A stretch of 64,000 nt of DNA from Hyphomicrobiales bacterium (lineage in GTDB: Bacteria > Pseudomonadota > Alphaproteobacteria > Rhizobiales > Xanthobacteraceae), in assembly GCA_017305665.1 (NCBI GenBank), contig JAFKKH010000012.1, positions 1 to 64,000 of the forward strand. The letters run 5' to 3'. A program made the position numbers and the translations under genes. The notes beneath the pieces are model-generated. The model saw only the letters and a program-made list of their open reading frames with translations, searched no databases and had not been told where the DNA came from. Below are positions 9,550 through 19,331 of this stretch, in pieces (positions within the stretch are counted from its first letter, which is position 1; each line of letters starts with the position of its first letter).

Positions 9550-11361
9550 ATGACCATCAATCTGACCCCCCCTGATATCAATGAGCTGAAGCCTCGGATC
9601 ACCGTATTTGGCGTCGGCGGTGCTGGCGGCAACGCGGTCAACAACATGATCACGGCCGGATTGCAGGGCGTCGATTTCGTCGTCGCCAACACCGACGCAC
9701 AGGCGCTGACCATGTCGAAGGCGCAGCGCATCATTCAGATGGGCACGCAGGTCACCCAGGGTCTCGGCGCAGGCTCGCAGCCTGATGTCGGCGCCGCCGC
9801 GGCGCAGGAAGTCATCGACGAGATTCGCGATCATCTCTCGGGCGCGAACATGGTGTTCGTCACCGCCGGCATGGGCGGCGGCACCGGTACCGGCGCGGCA
9901 CCCGTGGTCGCGAAGGCCGCGCGTGAGATGGGGATCCTGACCGTCGGCGTCGTCACCAAGCCGTTCCATTTCGAAGGTCAGCGCCGCATGCGCACCGCCG
10001 ACTCCGGTATCGGCGAGCTGCACAAGGTGGTCGATACGCTGCTGATCATCCCGAACCAGAATCTGTTCCGGGTCGCCAACGAAAAGACCACCTTCGCCGA
10101 CGCGTTCGCGATGGCCGACCAGGTGCTTTATTCGGGCGTCGCCTGCATCACCGACCTGATGGTCAAGGAAGGCCTGATCAATCTCGACTTCGCCGACGTC
10201 CGCGCCGTGATGCGCGAAATGGGCAAGGCGATGATGGGCACCGGCGAAGCCTCCGGCGAGAAGCGTGCGCTCACCGCCGCCGAAGCCGCGATCGCCAACC
10301 CGCTGATCGACGACTCCTCGATGAAGGGGGCACGCGGCCTGCTGATCTCGATCACGGGCGGCAAGGACCTCACGCTGTTCGAGGTCGACGAGGCTGCAAC
10401 CCGCATTCGCGAGGAAGTCGATCAGGACGCCAACATCATCGTCGGCGCGACCTTCGATGAGAGCCTCGACGGCATCATTCGCGTGTCGGTGGTTGCCACT
10501 GGCATCGACCAGAGCACGATCGCGCGCAATGCCGCTACGCCGATGGCCACCGCGGCTCCCGCTGTTGCCACCACGGGCACACCCGACACCCGGCTGGCCG
10601 ATCTGACCGCGAAGCTCCGCGACGACAACAAGCGTCTCGCCGCCGGCCTTGCGCAGAAGGCAGCCGCCGAACAGGCGCGTCCCGCCCAGGCTGCGCCGGT
10701 CACGTCCGGCGTCCACGTCGAGCGCGCGGCACTCGCGGCGATTGCCGCGGCGGTCGCCGAACCGCTGCCGATGCAACCGGTCGCTCCGGTGTCGATGCAG
10801 TCCGCCGGGACCTACGGCGATGTGACGGTGCGTCCGATCGCGCAGCAGAAGCCGACGCTGTTCCCGGATCACGATTCGGCGCTGCGCGATGCGCACGAGC
10901 CGGCGCCGCCGGAGAACTTCATCCCGCAGCAGCCGGAACGTGCACCCGTTCGCGCCCCGCGCATGCCACGGATCGACGAATTGCCGATGCCGGCGCAGAA
11001 CGAACTCCGCCACGCGCGCGGCGAGGTTGAAGAGGAGCATCCGCAGAAGTCCCGCCTGTCGCTGCTGCAGCGGCTCGCCAATGTCGGCCTCGGCCGCCGC
11101 GACGAAGAGACCGAGCCGCCGATCGCGGCCCGCGCCTCCGGCCCGGCCATGGCCCCGCTGCCGGATCGCCGTCCGCAGCGCAGCGTTGCCGAGCAGATGG
11201 CCGCCAACGCAGCCAAGGAGCCGGTATCCGAGTATGCTCGCCGGCCTGCGCCGCAGCCGCAGGGGCTTGATTCCCACGGTCGTCCGGCTCCCGTTGCACC
11301 GGCGCCACAGGGGGACGATCATCTCGATATTCCGGCCTTCCTGCGCCGCCAGGCGAACTAG
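9550..11361 (+). CDS. ftsZ: Cell division GTPase FtsZ with long C-terminal linker
   Basis: FtsZ polymerises into the Z-ring that scaffolds division. The GTPase core occupies about residues 1-320: [13 protein letters not shown] (21-33), the tubulin signature GGGTGTG (109-115), and T7-loop residues [16 protein letters not shown]. After the core comes an unusually long (about 270 residues) Ala/Pro/Gln/Arg-rich linker, then the conserved C-terminal peptide DIPAFLRRQ near 593-601, which binds FtsA and other partners. At 603 residues it is far longer than E. coli FtsZ (383), but long linkers are known in Rhizobiales. A GAGAGG ribosome site lies 5 bases before the ATG. A terminator follows at 11389-11424. 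Confidence 0.98.
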   Translation: MTINLTPPDINELKPRITVFGVGGAGGNAVNNMITAGLQGVDFVVANTDAQALTMSKAQRIIQMGTQVTQGLGAGSQPDVGAAAAQEVIDEIRDHLSGANMVFVTAGMGGGTGTGAAPVVAKAAREMGILTVGVVTKPFHFEGQRRMRTADSGIGELHKVVDTLLIIPNQNLFRVANEKTTFADAFAMADQVLYSGVACITDLMVKEGLINLDFADVRAVMREMGKAMMGTGEASGEKRALTAAEAAIANPLIDDSSMKGARGLLISITGGKDLTLFEVDEAATRIREEVDQDANIIVGATFDESLDGIIRVSVVATGIDQSTIARNAATPMATAAPAVATTGTPDTRLADLTAKLRDDNKRLAAGLAQKAAAEQARPAQAAPVTSGVHVERAALAAIAAAVAEPLPMQPVAPVSMQSAGTYGDVTVRPIAQQKPTLFPDHDSALRDAHEPAPPENFIPQQPERAPVRAPRMPRIDELPMPAQNELRHARGEVEEEHPQKSRLSLLQRLANVGLGRRDEETEPPIAARASGPAMAPLPDRRPQRSVAEQMAANAAKEPVSEYARRPAPQPQGLDSHGRPAPVAPAPQGDDHLDIPAFLRRQAN

Positions 11362-11380
11362 TAATTGTTACAATTACGAC

Positions 11381-11389
11381 TGTGGATAA
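11381..11389 (-). promoter_or_regulatory. DnaA box TGTGGATAA between ftsZ and lpxC
   Basis: A perfect match to the DnaA box (TTATCCACA on the minus strand) abuts the ftsZ terminator. A single box can occur by chance; see the cluster at 23897-23995. Confidence 0.4.
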
Positions 11390-11424
11390 GTCCCGGCCCA
11401 AAACGCCGGGACTTTTCTTTTTGG
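11389..11424 (+). terminator. Rho-independent terminator after ftsZ
   Basis: Stem AGTCCCGG (11389-11396) and CCGGGACT (11406-11413) enclose a 9-base loop and are followed by TTTCTTTTT. It ends the ftsQAZ transcript 28 bases after the ftsZ stop and is one of the clearest intrinsic terminators in the window. Confidence 0.9.
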
Positions 11425-11722
11425 AAGAGCCATGGAAGGTTGCGGATCGCAGTTCGCGTGAGCAAGCTATTGATATTAATAAATTATTAATGCCGCAGGA
11501 TTTTTCTGCGCGCCCCGCTGACCAGCGGAGACCGAAGCCAATTTTGGTTAACGCGCGGCATGATTGCGGCGGAGATGGGGTAACAATCGGTAAAGAAGCG
11601 TGAGTTGGCGCGCTTTGTGGCAGCCGGTATGGTTTGTTCGTGACTTGGGGAATCGCGGGCCAATCGTCGCCCAAACCGGTCCGATCCGGCTTCGTGATGA
11701 GTCACATGTGGGCAGTTAATTG
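11425..11722. other. Gene-free spacer before lpxC
   Basis: No coding sequence is convincing here. The stretch includes an unusually AT-rich island around 11468-11493 (ATTAATAAATTATTAAT, nearly palindromic), a GTTAAC at 11547-11552, and GGTAACAATCGGTAA at about 11579-11593. It probably carries the lpxC promoter; I cannot place -35/-10 elements with confidence. Confidence 0.4.
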
Positions 11723-12679
11723 ATGAAATCCAGCCGCCAGACAACGCTTCGGTCGCAGGCCACCGTGACGGGTGTTGGCGTTCACTCTGGATTGCCGGTC
11801 AATCTGACCCTTGGGCCTGCGTCGGTCGACGCGGGTTTTATTTTTGTCCGCACTGGACCTGATGGCGCCGACCGGCAGGTGCGCGCGCTCGCGAAATCTG
11901 TGACCTCGACCGAATTCGCCACCGTGCTCGGCGATCAGCAGGGACCGCTCGTATCCACCGCCGAACATGTTCTGGCCGCGTTGCGCGGCATGGGCGTTGA
12001 TAACGCCACCATCGAAGTCGACGGATCTGAAGTGCCGATCATGGACGGCAGTGCAGGTCCGTTTGTCGCTGCGATTGAACAAGCCGGCATTGTCGAACAG
12101 TCCGCCGTCCGCCGCTTCATCGAAGTGTTGAAGCCGGTGCAAGTGAAGATGGGCGAGGCGGTTGGCGAGCTGCGCCCGTACGCCCGCGGCTTCCGGGTCG
12201 AGGTCGAAATCGATTTCGCCAATCCGGTGATCGGCCGCCAGAACTTCGCGATTGATCTTGGCCCCGAAGGCTTCCGCCGTGACGTCAGCCGCGCCCGCAC
12301 CTTCGGTTGCATGAATGATGTCGCCAAGCTCTGGAACGCGGGCTTCGCGCTCGGCGCGTCGCTCGAAAATTCGATGGTGTTCGACGACGAGCGTCTGCTG
12401 AACACCGAAGGCCTGCGCTATGCCGACGAGTGCGCGCGTCACAAGGTTCTCGACGCGATCGGCGATCTCGCGCTGGCGGGTCTGCCGCTGATCGGCGCCT
12501 ATCGCTCGGTGCGCGGCGGTCACAAGCTCAATCACGCCGTGCTCACGGCGCTGCTCGCCGACCGGACCGCCTGGCGGGTGGTCGAAGGCCAGCCGGCCAG
12601 GCGTCCACGCAGCCAGACCGAGGCGGTCGGCGCAATGGTGGGCGGAATGGTCGCGGCTTACAGCCCTGACGTGTCCTGA
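11723..12679 (+). CDS. lpxC: UDP-3-O-acyl-N-acetylglucosamine deacetylase LpxC
   Basis: LpxC is the zinc metalloamidase that catalyses the committed step of lipid A synthesis. The 318-residue protein carries the zinc ligands His82 (STAEHVLAAL), His240 and Asp244 (ARHKVLDAIGD) and the catalytic-acid His267 in GGHKLNH. The N-terminus begins MKSSRQTTLRSQATVTGVGVHSG, a typical LpxC opening. ATG 11723 was preferred to the TTG three bases upstream. It sits between ftsZ and bamD, in the same order as in other Rhizobiales, with its own spacer upstream. Confidence 0.97.
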   Translation: MKSSRQTTLRSQATVTGVGVHSGLPVNLTLGPASVDAGFIFVRTGPDGADRQVRALAKSVTSTEFATVLGDQQGPLVSTAEHVLAALRGMGVDNATIEVDGSEVPIMDGSAGPFVAAIEQAGIVEQSAVRRFIEVLKPVQVKMGEAVGELRPYARGFRVEVEIDFANPVIGRQNFAIDLGPEGFRRDVSRARTFGCMNDVAKLWNAGFALGASLENSMVFDDERLLNTEGLRYADECARHKVLDAIGDLALAGLPLIGAYRSVRGGHKLNHAVLTALLADRTAWRVVEGQPARRPRSQTEAVGAMVGGMVAAYSPDVS

Positions 12680-12980
12680 TCCGTCGGGCTCCAGATCTTC
12701 CACATTCGCGTTTTCCACATTCGCGTTTTTTAACCCGGATTTTCCAGGCCTATTGGATGATAGCGTCGACGGCAGCTCGGCTTCCGCGGAACCCATGCTG
12801 TCTTGATTGCCGCCTTAATCCCGGCGAAATACCTGCGTAGCTGGTTGGTTAACGGAGTTTTTTCAGCTAGAAACGAACTCGCGGTCGCACGGCAATGCGC
12901 CTCGGGTTCGGGTTGGTTCTGCCCCTGATTGTGCACGGGGCGAGCATCGGGCACCGCATCACGAACGTCAGGTTTCATCT
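12680..12980. other. Gene-free spacer between lpxC and bamD, with a 15-bp tandem duplication
   Basis: About 300 bases without a supported gene. It contains an exact tandem duplication of TTCCACATTCGCGTT (12698-12712 and 12713-12727) directly followed by a run of T and TTAACCC, and a GGTTGGTTAACGG segment near 12844-12856 that could be part of the bamD promoter. Confidence 0.5.
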
Positions 12981-13892
12981 ATGTTGGCAAAGCGTATGGC
13001 GCTCGGACTGAACGCGATGATGGATTGTGTCGCTTCCGACCGTCTTGGCCGAAAGTTGCGGCTCATCGCCGGTCTCGCGGTTCTGGCGACGACCCTGAGC
13101 GGCTGCGGCACCGGTGCGCTGTGGGACAAATTCCTGGCGAAGGATGAAAACACCTTCAGCGATCAACCGGCGGACAAGCTCTACAACGAGGGCTTGTTCC
13201 TGATGAACAACAACCACGACCTCAAGGCGGCGACCAAGAAGTTCGACGAGGTCGATCGCGAGCACCCCTATTCGGAATGGGCGCGGAAATCGCTGCTGAT
13301 GTCCGCCTACGCCTCCTATCAGGCCGGCGACTACGACACCTGCATCGGCTCCGCGTCGCGCTACGTCACGTTGCATCCCGGCAGTCCCGATGCCGCCTAC
13401 GCGCAGTACCTGATCGCCGCCTCGAACTATGACCAGATTCCGGATATCTCGCGCGATCAAGCGCGGACCGAGAAGGCGATGGCCTCGCTCGAGGAGGTGA
13501 TCCGCAAGTATCCGACCTCCGAATATGCCGGCCAGGCCAAGAAGAAGCTCGAAGGCGCGCGCGACCAGCTCGCCGGCAAGGAAATGGCGATCGGCCGTTA
13601 TTACATGGAGCGGCGCGACTACACCGGCGCCATCAACCGCTTCAAGACCGTCGTCACCCGCTATCAGACCACGCGGCATGTGGAGGAGGCGCTGGCGCGT
13701 CTCACCGAAGCCTATATGGCAATCGGAATCGTCGCCGAGGCGCAGACCGCCGCCGCGGTGCTCGGCCACAACTTCCCCGACAGCCGCTGGTACAAGGACG
13801 CCTATAAACTCGTGAAGTCGGGCGGCGTCGAGCCGAGCGAGAATCAGGGGTCGTGGATCAGCAAGGCCTTCAAGAAGATCGGGCTCGGCTAG
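12981..13892 (+). CDS. bamD: Outer membrane protein assembly factor BamD
   Basis: BamD is the essential TPR lipoprotein of the BAM complex, which inserts beta-barrel proteins into the outer membrane. The 303-residue product has an N-terminal signal segment ending in the lipobox TTLSGC, with lipidated Cys near residue 42, then TPR-like helices: DKLYNEGLFLMNNNHDLKAATKKFDEVDREHPYSEWARKSLLMSAYASYQAGDYDTCI and similar. The order lpxC-bamD-recN is conserved in Rhizobiales. The N-terminus is long for a lipoprotein signal; an internal start at MALGLNAMMD is possible. Confidence 0.95.
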   Translation: MLAKRMALGLNAMMDCVASDRLGRKLRLIAGLAVLATTLSGCGTGALWDKFLAKDENTFSDQPADKLYNEGLFLMNNNHDLKAATKKFDEVDREHPYSEWARKSLLMSAYASYQAGDYDTCIGSASRYVTLHPGSPDAAYAQYLIAASNYDQIPDISRDQARTEKAMASLEEVIRKYPTSEYAGQAKKKLEGARDQLAGKEMAIGRYYMERRDYTGAINRFKTVVTRYQTTRHVEEALARLTEAYMAIGIVAEAQTAAAVLGHNFPDSRWYKDAYKLVKSGGVEPSENQGSWISKAFKKIGLG

Positions 13893-13978
13893 TTTCCCGC
13901 CGGTCCGAATTTCGCTAGACTTCGCGCAACGCTTTCCAGCGACCCATCGACGATATCCCTGGCAGGAACCGGCCTCCC

Positions 13979-15664
13979 ATGCTTGCGCGCCTTTCGATCC
14001 GCGACATCGTCCTGATCGAGCGGCTCGATATCGAGTTCGCTTCCGGCCTTGCGGTGCTGACCGGCGAAACCGGCGCGGGAAAATCGATTCTGCTTGATGC
14101 TTTTGCGCTGGCGCTGGGCGGGCGCGGCGATGCCGGGCTGGTCCGCCACGGCGCGGAGCAGGGGCAGGTCACCGCCACCTTCGACATTCCGAAGAGCCAT
14201 CCGGCGGCCGCGATCCTCGCCGCCAACGACATCGAGGGCTCTATCTCCGAAGATTCGGGCGAGATGATCCTGCGCCGCGTGCAGCTCGCCGACGGCCGCA
14301 CCCGCGCCTTCATCAACGATCAGGCGATCAGCGTGCAGACGATGAAAGCGGTCGGCGCGGCACTGGTGGAAATCCATGGCCAGCACGACGAGCGCGCGCT
14401 GGTCGACGCCTCCACCCATCGCCGGCTGCTCGATGCCTTTGCCGGACTGGAGAAGGATGTCGCCGCGCTGGAGATGCTGTGGGACGCCCGTCGCACGGCG
14501 CGCGCGGCTCTCGACGATCACCGCGCCGGCATGGAGCGCGCGGCCCGCGAGGCCGACTATCTGCGTCACGCCTCCGACGAATTGAAGAAACTCGCGCCGC
14601 AGGACGGCGAGGAGACCACGCTCGCCGAGCGCCGCACCACGATGATGCAGGGCGAGAAGATCGCGGGCGATCTGCGCGAGGCGCAGGACGCCGTCAGCGG
14701 CAACAACTCGCCGGTGACGGTGCTCGCCGCGGCGGTGCGGCGGCTGGAGCGCCGTGCCGCGAGTTCGCCGCAACTGGTGGAGCCCGCGGTCAAGGCGATC
14801 GACATTGCGATCAATGCGCTGGAGGAGGCCGACCAGCATCTGGCCGCCGCGCTCACTGCTGCCGATTTCGATCCGGCCGAACTGGAGCGCATCGAGGAGC
14901 GGCTGTTCGCGCTGCGCGCCGCCTCGCGCAAATACGCCACGCCGGTGGATGGCCTCGCGGCGCTGGCTGCGAAATATGCCGCGGACGTTGCGCTGATCGA
15001 CGCCGGTGCCGACCGGCTCAAGATCCTGGAGAAGGATGCGACCGAAGCCGACAAGCGCTATGCGGCCGCGGCGCAAAAGCTGTCGGCGGCGCGGGTGAAA
15101 TCCGCCGAGAAACTCAACAAGGCCGTCAACGGCGAGCTCGCGCCGCTGAAGCTCGAGCGCGCGAAGTTCTCGACGCAGATCGACTCCGATCCGGAATCGC
15201 CGGGGCCGCAGGGCTTCGACCGTGTCGAGTTCTGGGTACAGACCAACCCCGGCACGCGGCCGGGGCCGCTGATGAAAGTCGCGTCCGGCGGCGAGCTGTC
15301 GCGCTTCCTGCTGGCGTTGAAGGTCGTGCTCTCGGACAAGGGTTCGGCGCCGACCCTGGTGTTCGACGAGATCGATACAGGTGTCGGCGGTGCGGTAGCC
15401 GATGCCATCGGCGCGCGGCTGGCGCGGCTCGCCGGCAAGGTGCAGGTGATGGCGGTGACCCATGCGCCGCAAGTCGCGGTGCGGGCCGATCAGCACCTGC
15501 TGATTTCAAAGGATGCGCTGGATCGCGGCAAGCGCGTCGCGACCCGCGTGGCGACATTGGCGAAGGATCACCGCCGCGAGGAGATCGCGCGGATGCTGGC
15601 CGGTGCGGAGATCACTGCCGAAGCCCGCGCCGCCGCTGACCGGCTGCTCAAGGCGGCGGGATGA
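13979..15664 (+). CDS. recN: DNA repair protein RecN (SMC-like ATPase)
   Basis: RecN acts early in double-strand break repair, bringing DNA together during RecA-dependent recombination. The 561-residue protein has the Walker A GETGAGKS at residues 29-36 followed by ILLDAFALALGGRG, a Q-loop/ABC region HGQHDERALVD, a central alpha-helical coiled-coil region (about 155-370), and the C-terminal ABC signature SGGELSRFLLALKVVL, Walker B PTLVFDEIDTGVGG and the H-loop VTHAPQVA. The length is normal. It is followed by palindromic repeats and a GIY-YIG gene instead of directly by ligA. Confidence 0.97.
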   Translation: MLARLSIRDIVLIERLDIEFASGLAVLTGETGAGKSILLDAFALALGGRGDAGLVRHGAEQGQVTATFDIPKSHPAAAILAANDIEGSISEDSGEMILRRVQLADGRTRAFINDQAISVQTMKAVGAALVEIHGQHDERALVDASTHRRLLDAFAGLEKDVAALEMLWDARRTARAALDDHRAGMERAAREADYLRHASDELKKLAPQDGEETTLAERRTTMMQGEKIAGDLREAQDAVSGNNSPVTVLAAAVRRLERRAASSPQLVEPAVKAIDIAINALEEADQHLAAALTAADFDPAELERIEERLFALRAASRKYATPVDGLAALAAKYAADVALIDAGADRLKILEKDATEADKRYAAAAQKLSAARVKSAEKLNKAVNGELAPLKLERAKFSTQIDSDPESPGPQGFDRVEFWVQTNPGTRPGPLMKVASGGELSRFLLALKVVLSDKGSAPTLVFDEIDTGVGGAVADAIGARLARLAGKVQVMAVTHAPQVAVRADQHLLISKDALDRGKRVATRVATLAKDHRREEIARMLAGAEITAEARAAADRLLKAAG

Positions 15665-15675
15665 TTGTTTTTTCC

Positions 15676-15718
15676 GTCATTCCGGGGCGCTCGCCCGCGG
15701 GCGAGCGAACCCGGAATC
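15676..15718. repeat. Palindromic repeat R1 (GTCATTCCGGGGCG ... CCCGGAATC)
   Basis: Arms GTCATTCCGGGGCG and GAACCCGGAATC enclose an almost perfect 18-base palindrome GCTCGCCCGCGGGCGAGC. It lies 11 bases after the recN stop. Same family as the repeats at 15796, 16170, 19168, 55136 and 55216. Confidence 0.85.
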
Positions 15719-15795
15719 TCGATATGGTTGCTCGCTGCCGCATATACGGCCTGGTTCCTGCGAGACCACCCCGGAATGACACGGTCGGTTCTTCA

Positions 15796-15831
15796 GTCAT
15801 TCCGGGGCGTGCGCAGGACGAACCCGGAATC
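15796..15831. repeat. Palindromic repeat R2, left border of the GIY-YIG unit
   Basis: GTCATTCCGGGGCGTGCGCA ... GAACCCGGAATC, same orientation as R1. An orphan half-arm CCCCGGAATGAC lies at about 15769-15780, between R1 and R2. R2 is in opposite orientation to R3, so the two frame the GIY-YIG gene as inverted repeats. Confidence 0.85.
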
Positions 15832-15863
15832 TTGACATTGTCGCGCGCGGACGTAGTCCCGCG

Positions 15864-16151
15864 TTACGGCGTGATGCTGTCGTACAGATCTATCCAGTCT
15901 GGATTTTCCGCCTCGACAAGCTCGATCTTCCAAGCGCGGCGCCACTTCTTGATCTCTTTCTCGCGAGAGATAGCAGCGACAGGATCATCGTAGACTTCAA
16001 ACCAGACCAGCTTCGCAATGTTGTAACGAGAGGTAAATCCGGGAACTGACTTGGTGCGATGCTCGTAGACTCGCCGTACAAGGTCATTGGTAACGCCGAT
16101 ATAGAGCGCGCCATCTTTCCTGCTCGCGAGGAGATAGACATAATAGGCCAT
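15864..16151 (-). CDS. Small stand-alone GIY-YIG family nuclease
   Basis: A 95-residue protein consisting only of a GIY-YIG (UvrC-type) nuclease domain: MAYYVYLLASRKDGALYIGV supplies the paired Tyr motifs (YVYLL and LYIGVT, residues 3-23), NDLVRRVYEHR carries the catalytic Arg, and E-rich EKEIKKWRRAWKIELVEAENPDW follows. Such proteins cut DNA, but the cellular role of this short family is not established. I chose the ATG at 16151 because homologues start M-x-x-Y-V-Y; the frame is open upstream through repeat R3. It is antisense to recN and ligA and separates these normally adjacent genes. Palindromic repeats flank it on both sides, which suggests a mobile or repeat-associated unit. Confidence 0.88.
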   Translation of the reverse strand: MAYYVYLLASRKDGALYIGVTNDLVRRVYEHRTKSVPGFTSRYNIAKLVWFEVYDDPVAAISREKEIKKWRRAWKIELVEAENPDWIDLYDSITP

Positions 16152-16169
16152 CGACGGGCTCCACAGCGA

Positions 16170-16209
16170 GATTCCGGGTTCGCGGGCTTTGCCCGCGCCC
16201 CGGAATGAC
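16170..16209. repeat. Palindromic repeat R3, right border of the GIY-YIG unit
   Basis: GATTCCGGGTTCGCGGGC-TTT-GCCCGCGCCCCGGAATGAC, opposite orientation to R1 and R2, with an internal hairpin GCGGGC/GCCCGC. It ends 16 bases before the ligA ATG. Confidence 0.85.
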
Positions 16210-16216
16210 CACGTAA

Positions 16217-18376
<2,160 letters not shown>

Positions 18377-18460
18377 GGAGCGCTTCGCGTGTTGTCGAGG
18401 CGCGACACCCATCGTGTTTTCGTGCGGGCGCTTTGTTAGCGCGCGAGATTCTACCGCCTC

Positions 18461-18594
18461 GTCATTCCGGATTGCGAGTTCATAGAACGAGCAAGTCCGG
18501 AATCCATAACCCCTGAGATTGCTTTTTGTTTGCTACATTGGCGCGGAGCGTATGGATTCCGGGCCCATCGCTGAGCGATGGCACGGAATGACGC
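18461..18594. repeat. Head-to-head pair of GTCATTCCGG palindromes after ligA
   Basis: Left unit: GTCATTCCGGATTGCGAG ... AAGTCCGGAATCCATAACCCC (about 18461-18510). Right unit, inverted: TATGGATTCCGGGCCC ... GGGAATGACG-like CACGGAATGACGCC (about 18550-18594). The inner arms GGAATCCATA and TATGGATTCC are also complementary, so the whole 134 bases could fold into one long structure, possibly ending the ligA transcript. Confidence 0.75.
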
Positions 18595-18607
18595 CTGTAG
18601 AAGTCCC

Positions 18608-19167
18608 GTTCATCAACATTAATTTGTGCCGCCGCTTATCCCCGGCCCCTCGACCTCGCTTATCCTGCGCGTGTCCTGTTCACGAGGGGCGCTTCTAGAG
18701 GCGTCGTGAAGTGGAGCAGGATGCGGCGTCCTGCGTGCGTGCCTCGCAAGCACAAGCTCGGGAGGTTGAAGGTCACCGCCCGGCCTCACTACGGGGGTCT
18801 GCCACAAGCTGGCTGGACGCGGTGCAGGTGAAGGCGAAGAAATTCGCCGGATGCGCGGGCCACAAAGCTCGCAGCCTGTACCCGGAAGCGCGGTCCCAAA
18901 ACCCAAAACCGCCGTGATGGAGCGCCGGAAGGCGTCGCCGCGGCCTCTGTTCTCCGCCGTTGCGGAGGCAAGCTGCGGAAACTGAACACAAGGTGCGCCA
19001 CCCGGCGCTCCGTCGCCCCTCATTGTTCGAGGGTGAGAGGTCGAAGATCAAAACTCGCAGCTTCGGCTCGCGAGGATAATGAGGCGTGGGCGACGAGCAA
19101 GCTCGCGCCGGGCTGTTTGACAATTGAATCAGAATTCGGCGCGCGGCAGCTCCGACACACTCCTAGC
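18608..19167 (+). repeat. Dispersed ~560-bp repeat, copy A
   Basis: This gene-free block matches 55256-55796 in inverted orientation. Shared segments include TTCATCAACATTAA at one end, CGCTTATCCCCGG, CCTGTTCACGAGGGGCGCTT, the hairpin GCAGGA-TGCGGCG-TCCTGC, ACGGGGGTCTGCCAC, CTGGCTGGACGCGGTGCAGG, CGGAAGCGCGGTCCC, GGAGCGCCGGAAGGCGTCG and CCCCTCATTGTTCGAGGG. Identity is high (my estimate, roughly 85 percent over the aligned blocks), with two variable patches. Long ORFs occur on both strands but frames shift between copies, so it does not look protein-coding. A boxA-like motif lies at 19111-19137. Confidence 0.8.
19111..19137 (+). promoter_or_regulatory. boxA-like sequence inside repeat copy A
   Basis: GGCTGTTTGACA followed by ATTGAATCAGAATTC resembles the rRNA antitermination boxA (E. 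coli TGCTCTTTAACA then ATTTATCAGA). The counterpart in copy B is GGCTGTTTGAAATGTGAATC on the minus strand at 55282-55309. Confidence 0.4.
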
Positions 19168-19203
19168 GTCATTCCGGGGCGTGCGAAGCACGAACCCGGA
19201 ATC
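19168..19203. repeat. GTCATTCCGGGGCG palindrome at the end of copy A
   Basis: GTCATTCCGGGGCGTGCG-AAG-CACGAACCCGGAATC, a clean hairpin of the R1-R3 family. The corresponding position of copy B also carries this palindrome (55216-55255), so it travels with the 560-bp repeat. Confidence 0.85.
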
Positions 19204-19245
19204 CATAACCGCCGTGACTGCTCTTGTCCGAAACATCAGCACAGG

Positions 19246-19279
19246 GAGTATGGATCCCCGCCTTCGCGGGGATAACGAC
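19246..19279. repeat. Hairpin repeat ATCCCCGC-CTTC-GCGGGGAT
   Basis: A perfect 8-bp stem around CTTC, downstream of the MFS gene 3' end on the opposite strand. Same family as 55879-55911. Confidence 0.75.
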
Positions 19280-19331
19280 TGGCGATGTTATCAAGCGCAA
19301 GGGTTACATCGTTTGGCTCGCGTGTCGCTCT

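Larger units (their letters stand above)
15796..16209 (-). mobile_element. Candidate 414-bp unit: GIY-YIG gene between terminal inverted repeats
   Basis: The ends GTCATTCCGGGGCG (15796-15809) and CGCCCCGGAATGAC (16196-16209) are a perfect 14-bp inverted pair around one GIY-YIG gene. No transposase is present and I see no clear target-site duplication, so mobility is inference from structure and from the interruption of recN-ligA. Confidence 0.45.

Noticed and set aside
9484-11322. 612-residue antisense ORF opposite ftsZ
   Set aside because: A codon-bias shadow of the GC-rich ftsZ gene; no recognisable domain, and Arg/His/Gly composition is typical of antisense frames.
18619-19123. Minus-strand ORFs (134 and 116 residues) in repeat copy A as genes
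   Set aside because: Same repeat; only short fragments match the ORFs of copy B, and frame is not conserved.
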